From contig JADMKK010000036.1 in NCBI GenBank assembly GCA_015478895.1, positions 1 through 64,000 of the forward strand: DNA of 64,000 nt, written 5' to 3'. The stretch is from Comamonas sp. GTDB taxonomy: Bacteria > Pseudomonadota > Gammaproteobacteria > Burkholderiales > Burkholderiaceae_C. The translations under genes were made by a program, and so were the position numbers. Below the pieces are notes generated by a model, which had not been told where the DNA came from, made no database searches, and was given only the letters and a program-made list of their open reading frames with translations. Each line of letters starts with the position of its first letter. The stretch's first letter is position 1. Shown here piece after piece: positions 63,703 to 64,000 of the stretch.

Positions 63703-64000
63703 ATGGCACTGGCCCGGCGTGTACCGAAAATTGGTGTGGCGCTGGGCAGTGGCTCTGCCCGTGGCTGGGCGCACATGGGAGTGCTCAAGGCACTGGATGA
63801 GGCGGGCATCAAGCCGCATGTGGTCTGCGGTTCCTCCATCGGGGCCTTGGTCGCGGCGGCTTATGCCGCTGGCGAGCTGGATCGCTTTGCCGATTGGGTG
63901 CAAACGCTCAATATGCGCAAAGTTTTTGGATTTATGGATTTCAACCTGTCCGGCGGCATGCTCAAAGGTGAAAAACTCATCGATTTCTGGCGGCGCAATT
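63703..64000 (+). CDS. Patatin-like phospholipase, RssA type, cut by the window edge
   Basis: The first 99 residues are seen; the gene runs off the right edge. The patatin oxyanion loop is GVALGSGSARGWAHMGVLKA and the nucleophile elbow GSSIG (Ser45). The RssA/YchK group hydrolyses lipid acyl esters; the real substrate is unknown. It begins right after the ligA stop with no gap, so it is translationally linked to the smc-zipA-ligA operon. Confidence 0.9.
   Translation, partial: MALARRVPKIGVALGSGSARGWAHMGVLKALDEAGIKPHVVCGSSIGALVAAAYAAGELDRFADWVQTLNMRKVFGFMDFNLSGGMLKGEKLIDFWRRN

Overview
The window reads as a stretch of betaproteobacterial chromosome, most likely family Comamonadaceae and close to Comamonas (inference). 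The reasons are the gene orders mltG-tmk-holB-pilZ-tatD and smc-zipA-ligA-patatin, an ArgA of the kinase-fold plus GNAT type, a single-chain B12-dependent ribonucleotide reductase, a Bug-family binding protein, and a family of short AT-flanked inverted repeats between genes. I see no rRNA, CRISPR array, insertion sequence, prophage or plasmid function. There is one tRNA, proline GGG. Almost all the DNA is ordinary core and metabolic coding sequence.

Layout. 1-3.4 kb: two small surface or stress-type proteins, a PQQ sugar dehydrogenase and a YebC-family protein. 3.4-6.8 kb: a PuuP-like putrescine importer, a probable small RNA with its own promoter and terminator (about 5.0-5.1 kb), an orphan MetQ-type binding protein, an SSB-like protein and tRNA-Pro. 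7-12.7 kb: ygfZ facing the mltG-tmk-holB-pilZ-tatD-ankyrin operon. 12.7-17.7 kb: a glutathione transferase, nrdJ and argA. 17.9-24.2 kb: a 40-residue membrane protein, a PhnD/PhnC/PhnE-like oxyanion ABC transporter with a fused double permease, a PRC-barrel protein, a 47-residue and a 76-residue protein, and a Bug protein.

24.5-38 kb lies mostly on the minus strand. It holds a short-chain dehydrogenase joined to livFGMH and livK, an RluA-type pseudouridine synthase, a hybrid histidine kinase and the glycine cleavage genes gcvTHP. 38-43 kb holds an acyl-CoA synthetase, a membrane-anchored retropepsin, a zinc alcohol dehydrogenase and a catalase-like protein preceded by a tiny coupled frame. 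43-50 kb is a chemoreceptor plus a valine-degradation cluster (mmsA, an LprI-like gene, acyl-CoA dehydrogenase, mmsB) facing a LysR regulator across a three-half-site operator. 50-56.6 kb holds a GGDEF/EAL protein and a siderophore ABC transporter under a clear Fur box. 56.8-64 kb is smc-zipA-ligA and the start of a patatin-like gene.

The genes form several working sets. BCAA uptake (liv) and valine breakdown (mms) sit in one window. Glycine cleavage feeds one-carbon metabolism near YgfZ, itself a GcvT-fold protein. Smc, ZipA and LigA are chromosome and division functions. I found no clearly new multi-gene system. The least described items are the candidate small RNA, the dispersed repeat family (including a repeat-like copy inside the smc hinge), the unlisted small proteins, and the strong hairpins placed inside operons after genes whose product is needed in excess.
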